Source: a gamma proteobacterium SCGC AB-629-P17 (GTDB taxonomy: Bacteria; Pseudomonadota; Gammaproteobacteria; PS1; Pseudothioglobaceae). From it: a DNA stretch of 35,808 nucleotides. The notes below the pieces were generated by a model. The model saw nothing but the letters and a program-made list of their open reading frames with translations, was not told the DNA's origin and did not search any database. The DNA is taken from NCBI GenBank assembly GCA_000372785.1, contig KB889760.1, forward strand, positions 1 to 35,808, read 5' to 3'. Shown here one piece after another: positions 26,399 to 35,567 of the stretch. Both the position numbers and the translations under genes were made by a program. Each line of letters starts with the position of its first letter. Within the stretch, counting starts at the first letter, position 1.

Positions 26399-27274
26399 TT
26401 AGTCTAAGTATCCAAACTTTCCACTTTGAAAATCTTTAACAGCCTGCATAATTTCTTCATCGGTATTCATAACAAATGGTCCATATGATGCAATAGGCTC
26501 ATCAATCGGTTGACCGCTAAGCACAAGGACTAAGGCATCTTCATCAGCTCGAACAGTAAAATCTTCTCCCTTGTTTGTGAATAGCACAAAATGATCCGTG
26601 GGAGCTTTATCAGTATTATTAACAGTAATTCTACCCTCTATAACCAACAACGCAGTATTGTCGCTCTCAGCAAAACTGAACGAAATATCTCCATCCTTTT
26701 TAAGATGAACATTAAACAGATTAATTGCTGTAAATGTTGTTGCTGGGCCTTTACTATCACCATAACTTCCAGCAATAAGCTCCAAAGTTCCGGCACTATT
26801 TTCCAACTCTAGCTTTGTTATCTCTTCATTTTTTATGGCTTGGTATTTGGGTTCTGACATTTTGTCTTTTGCTGGAAGATTGACCCAAAGCTGAACCATC
26901 TGAAAGTCACCACCTTTCCTGCTATAACCTTCCTCATGGAACTCTTTGTGCAAAATACCTGAGGCTGCAGTCATCCACTGAACATCACCTTCACTGATCA
27001 CTCCACCACCGCCACTACTATCGTGATGAGCAACTTTGCCTTTGTAGGCAATGGTAACCGTCTCAAAGCCTCTGTGTGGATGCACACCAACACCTCTAGG
27101 TGTGTCTGAAGGTGGAAAGTTGACTTTGGCGTTATAGTCCAGCAACAAGAACGGACTCATACGTTTCATACTTAATGGATGCTTGCCAGGAATGAATCCA
27201 TGAACTCGAAAACCATCCCCCACAAAATGAGGTGTATTGGGTGGTATTACAGCTTCTACATTCTTAATTGCCAT
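26399..27274 (-). CDS. Pirin family protein
   Basis: 291 residues, two cupin domains. The metal-binding N-terminal cupin has HPHRGFETVT (His65, His67) and GILHKEFHEE (His109, Glu111), equivalent to the His/His/His/Glu site of pirin. The C-terminal cupin (from about 175) lacks these ligands, as is normal. Bacterial pirins vary from quercetin dioxygenase activity to regulatory binding, so the function is open. It stands alone on the minus strand and converges with tRNA-Pro, with a divergent promoter region shared with the subtilase gene. Confidence 0.9.
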   Translation of the reverse strand: MAIKNVEAVIPPNTPHFVGDGFRVHGFIPGKHPLSMKRMSPFLLLDYNAKVNFPPSDTPRGVGVHPHRGFETVTIAYKGKVAHHDSSGGGGVISEGDVQWMTAASGILHKEFHEEGYSRKGGDFQMVQLWVNLPAKDKMSEPKYQAIKNEEITKLELENSAGTLELIAGSYGDSKGPATTFTAINLFNVHLKKDGDISFSFAESDNTALLVIEGRITVNNTDKAPTDHFVLFTNKGEDFTVRADEDALVLVLSGQPIDEPIASYGPFVMNTDEEIMQAVKDFQSGKFGYLD

Positions 27275-27310
27275 ATATATTAAAAGTTGACTTCTTACTT
27301 ATATTAAACG

Positions 27311-27327
27311 GTACTAAATTATAGTAC
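27311..27327. promoter_or_regulatory. Palindrome in the pirin/subtilase divergent region
   Basis: GTACTA-N5-TAGTAC. Read on the minus strand it covers a TATAAT (27323-27318) that could be the pirin -10, so it may be a repressor site. Symmetry is the only evidence. Confidence 0.35.
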
Positions 27328-27381
27328 TCATTTAACATGTCATTACGGTATATTGTTTGGCAATCAATAATTGGTTTATAA

Positions 27382-29796
27382 GTGTTAGTTAACAGATTTA
27401 TTATTGTGTTTCTTTCACTATCCCTAATCGGTTGTTTTGGACAAGGGAGTAGCACAAACGTTGTTTCTTCAAGCAAACTGGACTCTGGGGCTAGCCAAAC
27501 CTACAATTCTTCGAACGCCACAACTCAAGCTGCGACAACAGAATTTCAATATTTCAACTACTCGAACGCTGCAAGTGCTCAGAACCCACTAGAGGTTATC
27601 AATGCTCACAAAGCATACGGCTATGGTCTGACAGGCTCAGGAGAGACAATCGCAATTATAGATGCCGGATTTAATACCAGCCACAATGAACTCAATGCCA
27701 AAACCATCACTCAGTACGGTACCCAGACTGCTGCAACTGGCGTCAACGCAACTGCTGACCATGGCTTGATAGTATCCAGTGTCGCAGCCGGAGAGGATGA
27801 CGGAACTGGCATGCAGGGAGTGGCTCCTAGTGCAAGCTTGCATTTAGCGAGTTACAACCAAAGTAATGGAAATACTTATTTTCCAACACATTGGGCTAAC
27901 GCGACTGACAATGCAAGTTCTGCTGTAGCTCAAAACAACAGCTGGGGAGTCAATTATCAGATTGATACACTCCAATCAGATATAAGCTCTAATAGCTGGA
28001 CCAACGCTTACGGAATAGCTCAAAAATTTCATTCAAGTGGTTTAACTGCAAATGAAGCATCAGCCAATGCATATATAACAGCTCTTAATAACTTTCAGGA
28101 TCACGGTGTTATCGTCTACGCCCTTTCGAACACAACATCCTATACCGATGCCGACTTCCAGGCTGCACTGCCAGTGTTGTTTCCACAACTTGAAGAAGCA
28201 TGGATTACGGCCGTTAATGTCGAAATTACTGGTTCATCTGGTAGTGAAACCTATACTAGAAAATCTGCACCATGTGGTTCCACTGGAAAATACTGCCTAG
28301 GTGCAGATGGTTACGAAATTGTTGGCGCTGCTTATGATGACTCTAATACCAGTTCTTACTGGGCTGGAGTTTCTGGTACCTCGTTTGTTGCCCCACAAAT
28401 TTCTGGCGCGATTGCGGTTTTAGCTGAGGCGTTTCCAAATCACACCCCGGCAGAGTTAACAGATAGGTTGTTGGCTTCAGCTGATAACACCTTCTTTTCT
28501 CATGATGCAGCAGTCACTTTTGGTAATGGAGTGTCTCATGGATATGACGATGAGTTTGGTCATGGAATATTGGATATTTATGCAGCTCTAAATCCTATAA
28601 CCACATCATCCTATACAAGGATATATACAGGTAAATCTACAGAGGTTGGTGAAGAGTATCAATTAGGAAATTCTAAACTATTAACTTCAAATTCATTAGG
28701 GGATTCTTTGCAAAGAGGTTTGATTGGTGAAGTTGGATATACTTATGATGATTTGGGTGGCGGCTTTAAGTATGACATGAGCTATCATGTTGATTTGGTG
28801 CCTAGCAAAGAACCATTAATCAATCTCTCATCTGAGTTGACCAGTCTTTCAAATCCATTAATTTTTTCACAAAACCTCTCATCACCTCATAAGATAGACA
28901 CGTCAATTACAGTTGGAACGAGCTCTTTACCTGTTCAAAGTTTTTTTAATTCCAATATTGACTCATCAATCAATCAATCAGATTATCAGATTCCATACTT
29001 AGGCTTTGGAGAGGGGGGTATTGGAGTCGGAGCCACTTATCAGTTGCCTAACTCTCGCTTATTACTCGGAGCGACAGCTCCTGTCAAAGTCGATACTGGT
29101 CAAACAATTGGTTCAAGAAAAACAATTGTAAGCTCATTGGAGTATGGAGATCCTTCAGTTCAATCTGTTACCTTAATGGCTGGGCTTAGCGAAGACAAAG
29201 ACAACCTGCTAGGTTCAACAGGTGCTAATGCGTTTTCTCTCTCTGGTGCTAAATCTACAACAACCTTTACTGCATTGAAGGGTCAAAAGCAATTTCTTGA
29301 TAATTTTTCATTAATAGGGATGGCAACACTAGCAAATACTAATATGTCGAGCCCAAATAATAGTTTTGTGGACTCAGCAAATGATGTTAAATCTTCCAGT
29401 GTTGCTCTAATGGCTAATATGAAAAACCTAACAGATGACGATCAACTCTCTTTATTTGTGAATCAACCTAATCGAGTTGATGACGGATCGATGGTTATTA
29501 AGATATCTAGCTTAGCCGATACTAATAGAAATATTTCCCAGACTATAAAACATATTAACCTTGAGTCAAGCTCTAGGCAACTGAATTATGGACTCTCTTA
29601 TCGCAAAGATTTGAATGAAGATTTGGCTTTCTCAGTTAAGCATATGATGACAAACAATCTAAATCATAGACAAGATTCTAACACTCTCCATTCAAGTTAT
29701 ATTGGTATGAACTATAAAGATGTCAAGTTTGGTTTTGTGACTAATTCTGCAGACTCATCTTTAGAAACGGAGCTCTCATATGCCATCACTTTATAA
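27382..29796 (+). CDS. Subtilase-family (S8) serine protease lipoprotein with C-terminal barrel-like region
   Basis: 804 residues from a GTG. The N-terminus is a lipoprotein signal (FIIVFLSLSLIGC, lipobox LIGC, acylated Cys18). The S8 protease domain (about 75-400) has the triad Asp94 (IAIIDAGFN), His127 (ADHGLIVSS) and Ser334 (SGTSFVAPQISGA), with a likely oxyanion Asn250 (YALSNTT). Residues about 500-804 alternate polar and hydrophobic positions, are rich in Ser/Asn/Gly and end in ELSYAITL, resembling an autotransporter barrel or surface-anchored tail. A lipobox combined with such a tail is unusual. The 3' end overlaps the next lipoprotein gene by 17 bases. The likely location is the cell surface or outer membrane. 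Confidence 0.85.
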   Translation: MLVNRFIIVFLSLSLIGCFGQGSSTNVVSSSKLDSGASQTYNSSNATTQAATTEFQYFNYSNAASAQNPLEVINAHKAYGYGLTGSGETIAIIDAGFNTSHNELNAKTITQYGTQTAATGVNATADHGLIVSSVAAGEDDGTGMQGVAPSASLHLASYNQSNGNTYFPTHWANATDNASSAVAQNNSWGVNYQIDTLQSDISSNSWTNAYGIAQKFHSSGLTANEASANAYITALNNFQDHGVIVYALSNTTSYTDADFQAALPVLFPQLEEAWITAVNVEITGSSGSETYTRKSAPCGSTGKYCLGADGYEIVGAAYDDSNTSSYWAGVSGTSFVAPQISGAIAVLAEAFPNHTPAELTDRLLASADNTFFSHDAAVTFGNGVSHGYDDEFGHGILDIYAALNPITTSSYTRIYTGKSTEVGEEYQLGNSKLLTSNSLGDSLQRGLIGEVGYTYDDLGGGFKYDMSYHVDLVPSKEPLINLSSELTSLSNPLIFSQNLSSPHKIDTSITVGTSSLPVQSFFNSNIDSSINQSDYQIPYLGFGEGGIGVGATYQLPNSRLLLGATAPVKVDTGQTIGSRKTIVSSLEYGDPSVQSVTLMAGLSEDKDNLLGSTGANAFSLSGAKSTTTFTALKGQKQFLDNFSLIGMATLANTNMSSPNNSFVDSANDVKSSSVALMANMKNLTDDDQLSLFVNQPNRVDDGSMVIKISSLADTNRNISQTIKHINLESSSRQLNYGLSYRKDLNEDLAFSVKHMMTNNLNHRQDSNTLHSSYIGMNYKDVKFGFVTNSADSSLETELSYAITL

Positions 29797-30253
29797 AATT
29801 AAAAAACATATATTTATTGTTTTGATGACAATGGCGCTTAGCTCGTGCTCTGTTATTTCTGAAGAGTTTTCTTGTGAGTTTTCTGAGATTGATTGTTACC
29901 GTTTTGATTATTCTTCGATGGATCAGTTCAAGGATTCGGTAACAGAGTATGCAGAAAAATGGAGCTTAAAAGATCCATCCATTGCACTATTTAAACTAAC
30001 AGTCAACAAAAGCCTTTCAATACAATCTGCTGAAGACTCTGAAGCACTCATCACAGCTTACCCTGAAGACATCTTTGTTTTGGGTCACTATATCAGCGAG
30101 AATCATGAAATTTTCTTTGAGCTTGTTTTTTTGCTTCAGCAACAATTATTTCAGGCCTGTCTTCAACAGCTGAAGGAAAAAAATCAACTTCTATCTGTTC
30201 AGCAAGAACTTTTAGTTGCTCAATGGCAGCAGGTCGATAGACATCGGCACTAA
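29780..30253 (+). pseudogene. Lipoprotein gene, 3' end lost at the junction with ffh
   Basis: Starts at an ATG inside the end of the subtilase gene and codes for a lipoprotein signal (MTMALSSCSVISEE, lipobox LSSC), then about 90 residues of a globular domain (FDYSSMDQFKDSVTEYAEKW...). From about base 30102 on the frame is simply the antisense of ffh (glutamine/leucine-rich tail FLLQQQLFQACLQQL), so roughly the last 45 residues are not native. The real 3' end lies elsewhere or was lost. The native family is not recognised. Overlap with the subtilase suggests coupled expression, perhaps as a partner or inhibitor, but that is guesswork. Confidence 0.75.
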
Positions 30254-30656
30254 CTAAGAGCACTTTTTTATTTTGTTGCTCCTTCAAATAGCGCGCTAGT
30301 TTTGCAATCGAAGTTGTCTTACCAGAACCTTGCAAACCAGCAACCATAATAACTGCTGGTGGTTGAATGGCAAGGTTGAGTTTTTCATTCTCACCACCAA
30401 TTATTTCGGTTAATTCGCTCTCAACAAGTTTTATAAATGCCTGTGAAGGAGTAAGTCCTTCGCTTACTTTCAGACCAATCGCTTTCGCTTGTACTTGATC
30501 AATAAAAACCTTGATCACTTCAAGAGCAACATCAGCTTCTAAAAGGGATCTTCTTACTTCACGAATTGCATCCTTAATATTGCTTTCAGACAGCTTGCTT
30601 TTTCCTTGCAAAGCCTTGAAGCTATTGGACAGACGGTCAGTTAAATTATCAAACAT
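30093..30656 (-). pseudogene. ffh: Signal recognition particle protein Ffh, N-terminal part only
   Basis: 187 codons of the usual 450 or so. The N domain (MFDNLTDRLSNSFKALQGK, then ALEVIKVFIDQV) and the start of the G domain are present: the P-loop GLQGSGKTTSIAKLA, then SADVYRPAAIEQLK. The frame is native to about KFHD (30102) and then ends in Ser-Arg-stop where the family continues with VLIVDTAGR. The rest of the GTPase and the whole M domain, which binds signal peptide and 4.5S RNA, are missing. Ffh is essential, so a real genome must carry an intact copy. This points to a rearranged duplicate or to a sequence chimera. The divergent YpjD-like neighbour is the normal gammaproteobacterial context. 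Confidence 0.9.
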
Positions 30657-30715
30657 TGCTTACGACTTGGATGAAATATCGTATTATATAATCTTTTACC
30701 TTAACAAAGAAACTG

Positions 30716-31504
30716 ATGCCGTTACTATACATTCTGCCCTTTGCTACCTATTTATTAGCTGCACTTCTATTAACTAGGTACTTTACGCTTGAAACAGTAA
30801 CCAATCAGCACTATACAAGTGTCAACCTATTACTCTTGATTGGTTGCGTCTCGCATGGCTATCTTTTGTTGGATCAATGGCAATATAATGGCGTTTTTTT
30901 TGGCTTAGCAACTAGTGCCTCTTTTGTTGCATGGGTTGTCGCGACAATGCTATTTGTTACTTCTTTTAGTAAACCCATTCATGCACTTGGAATTCTTGTC
31001 TATCCATTAAGCGCAATTACAGTGATTTTTTCACTATTTTTCCCCGATACTCAAAATAAGATAATCTCTATATCCATTGCGGCTCATGTTTTTTTATCTA
31101 TCGGTGCATACGCCCTTCTTGCCATTGCCGTTTGTCAATCGGTTTTATTAAACATACAAGAAAAGCGCTTACATGAACACAATATCAATACTTTTGTAAA
31201 GAAACTGCCAGCCTTACAAACAATGGAAGATTTTTTCTATCAAACACTAAAAATGGGGTTTCTACTGCTGACCTTGTCATTAATTTCAGGCTATTATTAT
31301 ATCGATGATTTCTTTACTCAAAAACTCACATATAAAACCATACTTTCGGTCATTGCTTGGATAGGTTTTGCAGGCATTGTCATTGGCCATAGGTTGTTTG
31401 GCTGGAGAGGAAAGCTTGTAACTTTAGCAACACAAATTGCTTTTGCAGTGCTTGTTTTATCGTACTTTGGGACTAAGTTTGTTTTAGAAAGACTGCTTTC
31501 CTAA
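30716..31504 (+). CDS. Cytochrome c assembly (CcsA/YpjD-like) inner membrane protein
   Basis: 262 residues, about eight membrane segments. The segment VFGLATSASFVAWVVATML-like region and HVFLSIGAYALLAIAVCQSVLL with a conserved His matches the heme-handling family that includes CcsA/ResC, HemX and E. coli YpjD. It is divergent from ffh, the arrangement common in gammaproteobacteria. The precise function of YpjD-type members is not settled; heme transport or cytochrome maturation is the family theme. Confidence 0.85.
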   Translation: MPLLYILPFATYLLAALLLTRYFTLETVTNQHYTSVNLLLLIGCVSHGYLLLDQWQYNGVFFGLATSASFVAWVVATMLFVTSFSKPIHALGILVYPLSAITVIFSLFFPDTQNKIISISIAAHVFLSIGAYALLAIAVCQSVLLNIQEKRLHEHNINTFVKKLPALQTMEDFFYQTLKMGFLLLTLSLISGYYYIDDFFTQKLTYKTILSVIAWIGFAGIVIGHRLFGWRGKLVTLATQIAFAVLVLSYFGTKFVLERLLS

Positions 31505-31558
31505 TCTATTTCTAAACAACTTCAGCTTTTAAATCAAAAGGAGCAACATAAAAACATT

Positions 31559-31960
31559 ATGAAGAACAAAAAAACATTAACAGGTGAATGCCTTTGTGGC
31601 AAAGTTTCATGGGAAATGAGCGGACCGTTCGAGTTCTTTGGTATGTGTCAATGCTCACGCTGTCGCAAAGTTACTGGTGCTGCCTTTGCGACCAACCTTT
31701 TTGTCAAGCCCGAACAATTTATCTGGCATTCCGGTAAGGATAATAGAGGTGAATATGTTATGGAATCACCCAACACGTTTGGTAACGCTTTTTGTAAAAC
31801 CTGTGGCTCAAGAGTTCCTAAAAATACTGCTCGAGGCTGGGTTTTAGCTCCACTCGGGAGCTCGATGGAATTACCTGGTATTGAACCAACTCTGGTTTGC
31901 CCAGAGGACCATACTGAATGGTTTACTGGTTTAGAATCGTTAATAAAGAGTCAAAAATAG
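31559..31960 (+). CDS. GFA/CENP-V family zinc protein
   Basis: 133 residues with the zinc motifs CLCGKVSW, MCQCSRCRKVTGA and FCKTCGSRVP typical of the GFA (glutathione-dependent formaldehyde-activating enzyme) family. Members include Gfa and many proteins of unknown role, so the name does not prove activity. Formaldehyde is a possible by-product of amine demethylation in this organism, but the gene is 8 kb from the sox genes and beyond two breakpoints, so a link is speculative. It converges with lepA, whose stop is only 2 bases away. Confidence 0.85.
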   Translation: MKNKKTLTGECLCGKVSWEMSGPFEFFGMCQCSRCRKVTGAAFATNLFVKPEQFIWHSGKDNRGEYVMESPNTFGNAFCKTCGSRVPKNTARGWVLAPLGSSMELPGIEPTLVCPEDHTEWFTGLESLIKSQK

Positions 31961-31961
31961 T

Positions 31962-33752
31962 TTATCTGTCTATATGCAACACAGCAAGAAATGCCTCTTG
32001 TGGAATATCTACTCTTCCGATAGAGCGCATCCTTTTCTTGCCCTTCTTTTGCTTTTCAAGAAGCTTTCTTTTGCGTGACACATCGCCACCATAACACTTC
32101 GCGGTTACATTTTTTCTGAGTGCTTTAACATTTGTTCTAGAAATGATTTTGGATCCAATACAGGCTTGGATAGCTACATCAAACATCTGCCTTGGAATTA
32201 ATTCCTTCATTTTAGTTGCAATTTCACGACCCTTGTGTTGGGAGTTATCTCGATGAATAATTAGAGCTAAAGCGTCAACAGGCTCACTATTTATGAGAAT
32301 ATCTAGTCGAATCAGATCAGCCACTTGATAGCGCTCAAAGTGATAATCCATTGATGCAAATCCTCGTGAGACTGATTTTAATTTATCAAAAAAATCAAGT
32401 ACAACCTCATTCAGTGGCAGCTCGTAGATAATAGAGACCTGACGTCCCATGTAATGAATTCCTTTCTGAACACCTCTCTTTTCAGTACAAAGATTTATTA
32501 CCGGTCCAACGTATTCATTGGTAACCAAAATATTGGCAGTAATAATTGGCTCCCTAAACTCTGATATTCCTTGATTGGATGGTAACTTGGATGGACTATC
32601 AATTCTATGTAAATTACCCTTGGTATCTAATATTTCATAAACCACAGTTGGGGCAGTAGTTATAAGATCTAAATCATATTCACGTTCTAGGCGTTCCTGG
32701 ATTATCTCCATATGAAGTAGTCCTAGAAATCCTATTCTAAATCCAAATCCAAGAGCATCCGAGTTTTCAGGTTCATATTGAAGCGCAGCATCATTTAAAC
32801 GAAGTTTTGCAAGCGCATCTCTGAATTTTTCATATTCCTCCCCTGAGGTCGGAAATAGTCCTGCAAAAACTCTTGGCTGTATTGGTTTAAAACCTTCAAG
32901 AGGACTATCCACTGGATTTTTACTACCTGTGATAGTATCTCCAACCGGAGCACCATCAATATTCTTAATACTAGCAATAAGGTAGCCAACTTCTCCTGCC
33001 TTTAGACTCTCAGTTTTGGTTCTTTTAGGGGTAAAGATACCTACCTCATCTACTAAATGTTCTTCACCATTTGAGAATATTTTTATTTTTGTTTTGGTTT
33101 TTATTTCACCATCAATAACTCTAATGAGTGAAACGACTCCTAAATAATTATCAAACCAAGAATCAATAATTAGGGCTTTAATTGAGGCTTTTGAATCACC
33201 TTTAGGTGCAGGAATTTTATCTATAATCTGTTCAAGTATATCTTCAATTCCTTCACCAGACTTAGCACTTGTATGGACAGCATCATGAGCTTCAACACCT
33301 ACAACATCTTCTATCTCGTCTACAACTCTTTCGGGTTCAGCTGCAGGTAAATCAATTTTATTTAAAACAGCAAGTACTTCAAGACCTTGTTCCATCGCCT
33401 TATAACAATTTGCAACAGTTTGTGCTTCGACGCCTTGCGATGCATCGACTATTAAAAGTGCTCCTTCACAAGCCGAAAGAGAACGTGAAACTTCATAGGA
33501 AAAATCTACATGTCCCGGTGTGTCGATAAAGTTTAGTAGGTAAGTCTGGCCATTCCTTGCGTTATATTCTAAGGAAACACTTTGTGACTTAATTGTGATA
33601 CCACGCTCTTTCTCTATATCCATCGAGTCAAGAACTTGTGAAGACATTTCACGATCACTAAGGCCACCGCAGTGCTGAATAAATCGGTCAGCAATTGTTG
33701 ACTTACCATGATCTATGTGAGCTATGATAGAAAAATTTCGGATGTTTTCCAT
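31962..33752 (-). CDS. lepA: Elongation factor 4 (LepA), ribosome back-translocase GTPase
   Basis: 596 residues from the ATG at 33752 ([19 protein letters not shown]), which matches the family start. A 9-residue upstream extension to 33779 is unlikely. GTPase motifs are G1 [10 protein letters not shown]3 [12 protein letters not shown] and G4 [10 protein letters not shown]. Domains II and III, the EF-G-like domain V and the LepA-specific C-terminal domain (ending [20 protein letters not shown]) are all present, so the gene is intact. Neither start has a good SD. Confidence 0.97.
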   Translation of the reverse strand: MENIRNFSIIAHIDHGKSTIADRFIQHCGGLSDREMSSQVLDSMDIEKERGITIKSQSVSLEYNARNGQTYLLNFIDTPGHVDFSYEVSRSLSACEGALLIVDASQGVEAQTVANCYKAMEQGLEVLAVLNKIDLPAAEPERVVDEIEDVVGVEAHDAVHTSAKSGEGIEDILEQIIDKIPAPKGDSKASIKALIIDSWFDNYLGVVSLIRVIDGEIKTKTKIKIFSNGEEHLVDEVGIFTPKRTKTESLKAGEVGYLIASIKNIDGAPVGDTITGSKNPVDSPLEGFKPIQPRVFAGLFPTSGEEYEKFRDALAKLRLNDAALQYEPENSDALGFGFRIGFLGLLHMEIIQERLEREYDLDLITTAPTVVYEILDTKGNLHRIDSPSKLPSNQGISEFREPIITANILVTNEYVGPVINLCTEKRGVQKGIHYMGRQVSIIYELPLNEVVLDFFDKLKSVSRGFASMDYHFERYQVADLIRLDILINSEPVDALALIIHRDNSQHKGREIATKMKELIPRQMFDVAIQACIGSKIISRTNVKALRKNVTAKCYGGDVSRKRKLLEKQKKGKKRMRSIGRVDIPQEAFLAVLHIDR

Positions 33753-33805
33753 ATCAATGATAAAATGAATGCTTTTCAAATTTAAACGAAGAGATTATAT
33801 CGTAT

Positions 33806-34255
33806 ATGAATAAAGTGAACCCTATTACCTGTGTTGCTACAAGCAATCAGAAAGTTGAAATACCGGACAATCATGGCAGAAATATTGTTCTCTATTTTTA
33901 CCCTAAGGATGACACTCCAGGATGTACCATTGAAGGTAATGACTTTTCAGCACTAAATGAATCCTTTGCCGTCCAAAATACTGTAATTTACGGTGTTTCT
34001 AGAGACAGTATCGCTTCTCATGAAAAATTTAAGCAAAAATTTAACTATACAATTGATTTAATCTCGGATGAAGATGAATCACTATGCAATCAGTTCGATG
34101 TTATTAAATTAAAAAAGCTTTACGGTAAAGAATACATGGGTATTGTTAGATCGACTTTTGTCATTAATCCTAGTGGCGAAATCCTTAAACACTGGGATAA
34201 AGTTAAAGTAGATGGTCATGCTGAAGAGGTACTTGAATTCATCAGAGGTCTATGA
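33806..34255 (+). CDS. bcp: Peroxiredoxin, BCP/PrxQ family
   Basis: 149 residues, thioredoxin fold. The peroxidatic Cys40 lies in FYPKDDTPGCTIEGNDF. The resolving Cys that many BCP proteins have five residues later is absent (Asn45); Cys94 (SLCNQF) could serve instead, or the enzyme is 1-Cys. It reduces hydroperoxides in the cytosol with thiol donors. Divergent from lepA and overlapping ubiG by 4 bases (ATGA), so the pair is translated together. Confidence 0.93.
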   Translation: MNKVNPITCVATSNQKVEIPDNHGRNIVLYFYPKDDTPGCTIEGNDFSALNESFAVQNTVIYGVSRDSIASHEKFKQKFNYTIDLISDEDESLCNQFDVIKLKKLYGKEYMGIVRSTFVINPSGEILKHWDKVKVDGHAEEVLEFIRGL

Positions 34256-34956
34256 ATACCAACATTGACCATGAAGAGGTCGAGAAATTTTCTGCTTTAG
34301 CTGCCCGTTGGTGGGACGCTGGCTCAGAATTCAAACCGCTACATGATATAAATCCGCTCCGCTTAAACTATATTAAAGAGCAATGTGGAGGATCGCTAAA
34401 GGGTAAGCGCATTCTTGATATAGGTTGTGGTGGTGGTATCTTGAGTGAATCGTTAGCAGCTGAAGGTGCAATTGTAGTCGGTATCGATCTTTCTGAAGCG
34501 GGACTTGAGGTAGCAAAACTTCACTTACTGGAGTCTGGATTTGATATTAATTATCAACTCATTCCTGCAGAAGAGTTGGCTGACTCTGAGCCTGAATCTT
34601 TTGATATTATTACTTGTTTGGAAATGTTAGAGCATGTCCCTGATCCTTCATCAATTATCAGAGCTTGTGCAAAACTAGTCAAAACCAAAGGTCGAGTATT
34701 TTTCTCGACTATTAACCGAAATCCAAAGTCCTACTTCTTTGCAATTGTTGGGGCTGAGTATGTCCTTAATCTGCTACCAAAGGGGACTCATCATTATGAA
34801 AAATTTATCCGCCCAAGTGAGATAGATGGTTGGGCAAGAAGGTGTGGTTTGTCAGTTGCTTCAATGATTGGTATGACTTACAACCCAATCACTAAGAAAT
34901 ACAAACTTGAAGATGATGTCAGCGTTAACTTTATAGCACATTATTTGAAGTCTTAA
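34252..34956 (+). CDS. ubiG: Bifunctional ubiquinone O-methyltransferase
   Basis: 234 residues of the usual 240. The UbiG opening EEVEKFSALAARWWD is followed by the SAM-binding motif ILDIGCGGGILSESLAAEG, then ITCLEMLEHVPDP and RGVFFSTINRNPKS-like motif (here GRVFFSTINRNPKS). It carries out both O-methylations of ubiquinone synthesis using S-adenosylmethionine. Its start overlaps the bcp stop. It converges with soxG, 41 bases away. Confidence 0.95.
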   Translation: MNTNIDHEEVEKFSALAARWWDAGSEFKPLHDINPLRLNYIKEQCGGSLKGKRILDIGCGGGILSESLAAEGAIVVGIDLSEAGLEVAKLHLLESGFDINYQLIPAEELADSEPESFDIITCLEMLEHVPDPSSIIRACAKLVKTKGRVFFSTINRNPKSYFFAIVGAEYVLNLLPKGTHHYEKFIRPSEIDGWARRCGLSVASMIGMTYNPITKKYKLEDDVSVNFIAHYLKS

Positions 34957-34997
34957 TTCACTGAATTGTTTATTCAACCCAGAGATTTAATATCAAA

Positions 34998-35567
34998 CTA
35001 CAGAACGTTCTTTACAGAAACTTCAATCGCATGAAGCATTGAGCGTGAAAACGAACGCATTGTTAATAGAATGTATGAGTCATCGCCATCTCTAAAAATA
35101 ATGGTACCAATATGTTCCATAACTGTTCTTGAAACGCTACCCAATGTAAAGATATTGGGGTCCAAGTCAATTGGACAAATACGTTCTAACACTTCAAGAC
35201 TCCTTTCACCACTGACACGAATCATACCCCACGTATCAGATTGATCTGTGTAATATGCCGGTGCGTCAAATCTCTCTGCAAGATTTGCTTCAGCATCATC
35301 ACTTTCGTATGCAAAATAAGCCAATACTTGATTTTTTTGCAGTCGCCAAAGTGTCACTGAAGCATCAGAAGACCTGGTTGACTGACCCATCGCTGGTATA
35401 GATAAACCACAAGAGTTAGCTATTGCAGATTCGATATCTTCAGCTCGATCTCTTGGAAGAGCGACCATTACTAAAGAATGGTCAGTTACCTCAGTAACGG
35501 TTACCCCGTCGAACTCATGTTCTGCGCCACCTAAGGGTGACTCTTTTGTTAATTCATAATCAGACAC
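34998..35567 (-). CDS. soxG: Sarcosine oxidase, gamma subunit
   Basis: 189 residues from a GTG at 35567 that overlaps the soxA stop by 8 bases (reading VSDYELTKESPLGG). A longer frame to 35615 would extend into soxA. SoxG is a short GcvT-like subunit; visible marks are the SPL start, ...DTWGMIRVSGERSLEVLERICPIDL and the C-terminal SRTVMEHIGTIIFRDGDDSYILL with a RSFSRSMLHAI end. It bridges the folate side of the complex. Its place after soxA is normal, but in this window the pair is on the opposite strand and 11 kb from soxBDA. Confidence 0.92.
   Translation of the reverse strand: MSDYELTKESPLGGAEHEFDGVTVTEVTDHSLVMVALPRDRAEDIESAIANSCGLSIPAMGQSTRSSDASVTLWRLQKNQVLAYFAYESDDAEANLAERFDAPAYYTDQSDTWGMIRVSGERSLEVLERICPIDLDPNIFTLGSVSRTVMEHIGTIIFRDGDDSYILLTMRSFSRSMLHAIEVSVKNVL

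Noticed and set aside
31559-31960. Dedicated formaldehyde detoxification enzyme of the sarcosine pathway
   Set aside because: The GFA family is broad and the gene lies far from the sox operon across two suspect joins, so only the family name is kept.
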